The notes below the pieces were generated by a model. That model had not been told where the DNA came from. It was given only the letters and a program-made list of their open reading frames with translations, and did no database searches. The translations under genes and the position numbers were made by a program. A stretch of DNA of 64,000 bases from Chitinophagaceae bacterium (GTDB lineage: Bacteria; Bacteroidota; Bacteroidia; Chitinophagales; Chitinophagaceae), in the NCBI GenBank assembly GCA_019638595.1, contig JAHBTJ010000005.1:186001-250000 (forward strand). The letters run 5' to 3'. Positions 61,302 to 64,000 of the stretch are shown here, one piece after another (the first letter of the stretch is position 1; each line of letters starts with the position of its first letter).

Positions 61302-64000
61302 TTTACCTCATATTGAATGCTAAATTGAACCTCCTGTGTATCATCATCCGCGGTATAAAAACTTATATTAATTCTGTTATTAGATGTGTCTGCCCAAACG
61401 TATCCGGTCATCTGTGCTGACGCTGCACCGTCAACACTTATGGTACCGTGAGCGTCATAGCTTGTTGTAAAATTGCTTGTGTTTCCCGGCGGAAGTGTGA
61501 AATAAAATTGCGTTGTTGTTCCGATCGTAGGATCAACTGTAATTATTCCACTAACGGAAACAATGTTGTCAATCCGCTGGTACGAGCAATGCCTAACTGT
61601 TGCTGATGAATAATTTGAAATGCCGCCAACGGTTGGCGTCCATGTACCGGCTGATGAACTTCCGCTAATTACCGGTGCATATACTGCAAACTCCTGCCCG
61701 CTGAAATCAAGCCTTATGCTATCGCCGTCTCTCCAGAATGTAAAGTCTACATCCACATTCGTTTCAAGCGCCGCTATTCTTGCCTTCAGCGCGTTGATCG
61801 TATCCTGCACATTACCGGGCAGACCGGATAAGTATCCCAATTGTGTTGATGTGATAGCAGAATGAATGGGAAGTCCGTTCGCATCGCTGATGAGCGCACG
61901 GTTAGCTGTAATTGCTCCTAGATCATCAACGGTTGTTCCGTTTGACGGATAATAAGCCAGCCTGTTTGATGTTCCGCTGTTAACCGTTCCGGATCCGCCA
62001 CCACCGCCACCACCAGAAGCGGTTGAATAATGCATCCATTCTACATTCCAATAAGTGCCATCATTTAGCAAACGCACTGCGTCTGCAGGAGGAATAACAA
62101 TGCTACTTACTGCTATGCTGTCATGAAAATCATTACCGCCGGAATTGCTGTTGAGCGTTATGTTACCCGTGCCCCTGTTCTTGATGTAGATATAATTCTT
62201 TGTGTTACCAGCAATCGCGAGCATTGTCCACGTGGACGCCCCACCGGTGTGAACGTAGTCCCTGTTTGCGCCTGATACCGTAACAGAACTAAAGCTGTTT
62301 ACGTTTAAGTCTATTAAATTAGAAGGCGTATAAAATTTTTCCCATGCTGTTCCGTTGAATTGGTACATTGTCTTAATGCCGGTTCCGTTGTTGAATCCGA
62401 ACAATCCCTCAGCCGGATTAGAAATAGCATTCATTTGCGAATTGCTCCACCGGTTGGGCAGCCAGCCTTTATTACTACCATTTGACTGTATAGAAGCTGA
62501 AGAATCCCTTACGGAATTGCTGCCAGTTACCAGTCCATCCCTATGATATGCCGATCCGTCAATACGGAAATAATGTATAGTAGTATCTGTGTTTGTTGCG
62601 GTGTCTCCGGGCGCCCTCAAGGCCATGGTAAGAAAACTTTGTTCGCCGCTTCCCCAGCTTTCACGGTCAACGCCCATATAGATCATGCGGAAGGTGTTGC
62701 TGCCTCCTGCCGAAAGGCTTCCTAGCATCTTAAACATTTCATTCCTTCCAGATGTTGCGCCGAAATAACCACGCCACATTGCCATCCTGCTGTTGGCTGT
62801 AGTGTTTTCATCGTAGAACTCAAACCTGTTAAAGTTGCTTTTACGCATAGAAAAGCGTGTGACACCAGGCAGTACTGTTTCAATGCCGCCTGCGGCCGCA
62901 TCCATCTTAATGCCCGCGGCGCTGTTTGACTTGAATGCGATTGAATCCCTTGTCATGGTACCGTCCAGGTCAACCTCAACTCGTGAAGTAGTGTTAAGCT
63001 GTACTTTATTTTCAAAGACACCCGCAATATCGTTTGAGGACACTCTTAAATCACGGCTGGTCGTAGCTCTTATGCCATAGAGGAAGCGGTTATTAATGCT
63101 ATCTTTTATAATGTTGTCTGTTACGATTGCGTTTTGAACATTCAGAAAAGAAATGCCCACGGCGCTATCTATAGCAGGATTGTATATCTTGTTTCCCGTG
63201 AAAGTTATGGATGTGTCTTTGTTGAAATAAATAGGAATAGTACTTGCCAGGTTTGAGAATGTACAGTTTGTTACAGATATGTCATGCACACCGTCATAGC
63301 TTGCCGACTGGGCTATAGCTGCGAAACCACCCTCAAACACGCAGTTATCAATGCTTAAACCCTTCCCCAGCCTTAAAGTAATACCTCTGTTCCTGCTGTT
63401 TGAAAACTTTAAATTCGATACCTTGATAGCGGCATCAAAATCCCACGTGCCCGGGTAATATACAAGCCCTTCTTCAGAAGCATTTACATAGCCACCGGAC
63501 ACGTTTACGTTTCGGGTACCAGCTAAAAAGTAATAGCCGTTGTCTTTTATTGAATCAATTTTATTGCCGATCAGGTCGCCACCATATACGTTTGTAAGGT
63601 TAAACCCTACGCCTACGCTATCAACCTTGTTGTTGTTTGCATTGATATTTCCGCCATTCACAACTTTGAGAAAAGGAGAATGGCTGTTGGCTGTTGTATC
63701 GCTGTTAACGATGTTGCGACCGATACTGTTATTGACATACACATTGTATGCGTCCATGAAGTAAAAGCCACCGTGCAGCCCGTTTCCGCGCTTATATTGA
63801 TTTTCTACAAGGCAGGCATTTACGAAAACGCCATTCACATTGCTGAACCTAAAGCCGTTATCAGCCAGCAGGTTCAGATTGATCTTTAAACCTGTAATAC
63901 TAATGTTTGAAGAGTTGGTTATCCATACGGAAGCATACGATCTTTCAAGGTTCTGAATAGTTGAATTATTGCCGATGATTGTAAACCCACTCCTGTTATC
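61298..64000 (-). CDS. Right-handed beta-helix tail-spike-like protein, 5' end missing
   Basis: The 900 visible residues run open to the window edge. Repeated short strands (NNNKVDSVGVGFNLTNVYGG, VTNCTFSNL, ITFTGNKIYN, IVTDNIIKD) are the pectate-lyase-like coils of a right-handed beta-helix. After about residue 350 come phage tail-like segments with collagen-like Gly runs (SGGGGGGGSGTVNSG) and a C-terminal beta domain ending QFSIQYEV. Such proteins are used by phages to bind or cut surface glycans. A GTG at 63838 is internal, as the frame stays open upstream. Confidence 0.82.
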   Translation of the reverse strand, partial: DNRSGFTIIGNNSTIQNLERSYASVWITNSSNISITGLKINLNLLADNGFRFSNVNGVFVNACLVENQYKRGNGLHGGFYFMDAYNVYVNNSIGRNIVNSDTTANSHSPFLKVVNGGNINANNNKVDSVGVGFNLTNVYGGDLIGNKIDSIKDNGYYFLAGTRNVNVSGGYVNASEEGLVYYPGTWDFDAAIKVSNLKFSNSRNRGITLRLGKGLSIDNCVFEGGFAAIAQSASYDGVHDISVTNCTFSNLASTIPIYFNKDTSITFTGNKIYNPAIDSAVGISFLNVQNAIVTDNIIKDSINNRFLYGIRATTSRDLRVSSNDIAGVFENKVQLNTTSRVEVDLDGTMTRDSIAFKSNSAAGIKMDAAAGGIETVLPGVTRFSMRKSNFNRFEFYDENTTANSRMAMWRGYFGATSGRNEMFKMLGSLSAGGSNTFRMIYMGVDRESWGSGEQSFLTMALRAPGDTATNTDTTIHYFRIDGSAYHRDGLVTGSNSVRDSSASIQSNGSNKGWLPNRWSNSQMNAISNPAEGLFGFNNGTGIKTMYQFNGTAWEKFYTPSNLIDLNVNSFSSVTVSGANRDYVHTGGASTWTMLAIAGNTKNYIYIKNRGTGNITLNSNSGGNDFHDSIAVSSIVIPPADAVRLLNDGTYWNVEWMHYSTASGGGGGGGSGTVNSGTSNRLAYYPSNGTTVDDLGAITANRALISDANGLPIHSAITSTQLGYLSGLPGNVQDTINALKARIAALETNVDVDFTFWRDGDSIRLDFSGQEFAVYAPVISGSSSAGTWTPTVGGISNYSSATVRHCSYQRIDNIVSVSGIITVDPTIGTTTQFYFTLPPGNTSNFTTSYDAHGTISVDGAASAQMTGYVWADTSNNRINISFYTADDDTQEVQFSIQYEVK

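Overview
The window looks like a chromosomal segment of a member of the phylum Bacteroidota, most likely of the Chitinophagaceae type (no species is claimed). The evidence is the gliding-motility/type IX secretion (T9SS) C-terminal sorting domains, PorP/SprF, TonB-dependent receptor and DUF4625 lipoproteins, A-rich translation start regions and a promoter of the Bacteroidota form TTTG-N19-TAnnTTTG.

Layout. 1-7913 (minus): a T9SS adhesin operon with two T9SS type B secreted proteins, a PorP/SprF homologue and a cut-off TPR/PD40 (PorE/OmpA-like) protein. 8300-15046: a CBS-domain protein, a very large DUF6807/dehydrogenase/HEAT/cytochrome c lipoprotein and a GH127-like glycosidase. 15182-19112 (plus): a denitrification operon (alginate-export-type porin, copper nitrite reductase NirK, formylglycine-enzyme-like lipoprotein, SCO copper chaperone), preceded by two CRP/FNR-type palindromes. 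19284-27876: PQQ-type sugar dehydrogenase and stress or metal-storage genes (CsbD-like, Csp copper storage, iron-permease-like, YciE/F ferritin-like, DUF4142) and an MFS transporter. This stretch contains a well-formed TPP riboswitch and terminator with no gene to control. 28309-37770 (plus): carbohydrate genes (GH13, LLM flavin oxidoreductase, GH20, GH31, BNR-4), with a 224-bp tandem repeat array at 35428-36350.

37958-49257 is a zinc-starvation locus: a COG0523/CobW GTPase, two Fur-family regulators, MerC, and a minus-strand operon encoding a His-rich protein, TonB receptor, two DUF4625 lipoproteins, alkaline phosphatase, a MacB-like ABC transporter with a His-rich loop, and a lipoprotein. 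Four copies of a TGCAAC-N3-GTTGCA-type palindrome lie at its promoters and probably form a Zur regulon. A 32-bp imperfect direct repeat brackets the locus, so it may be an island.

From about 50.6 kb to the right edge is a phage-derived element transcribed leftward. It begins with a candidate attachment region (a tRNA-3'-end-like fragment, a terminator palindrome and repeated TGTGTCA motifs), then has small early and regulatory genes (two Xre-type repressors). Beyond a divergent control region is a late module: a beta-helix tail-spike-like protein, two alpha/beta hydrolases, an SGNH esterase, small membrane proteins and a possible L,D-transpeptidase-like lysin. Head and tail genes and the integrase are not in the window. 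The cassette of three different serine hydrolases next to a beta-helix protein, the orphan riboswitch and the zinc island are the most interesting items.
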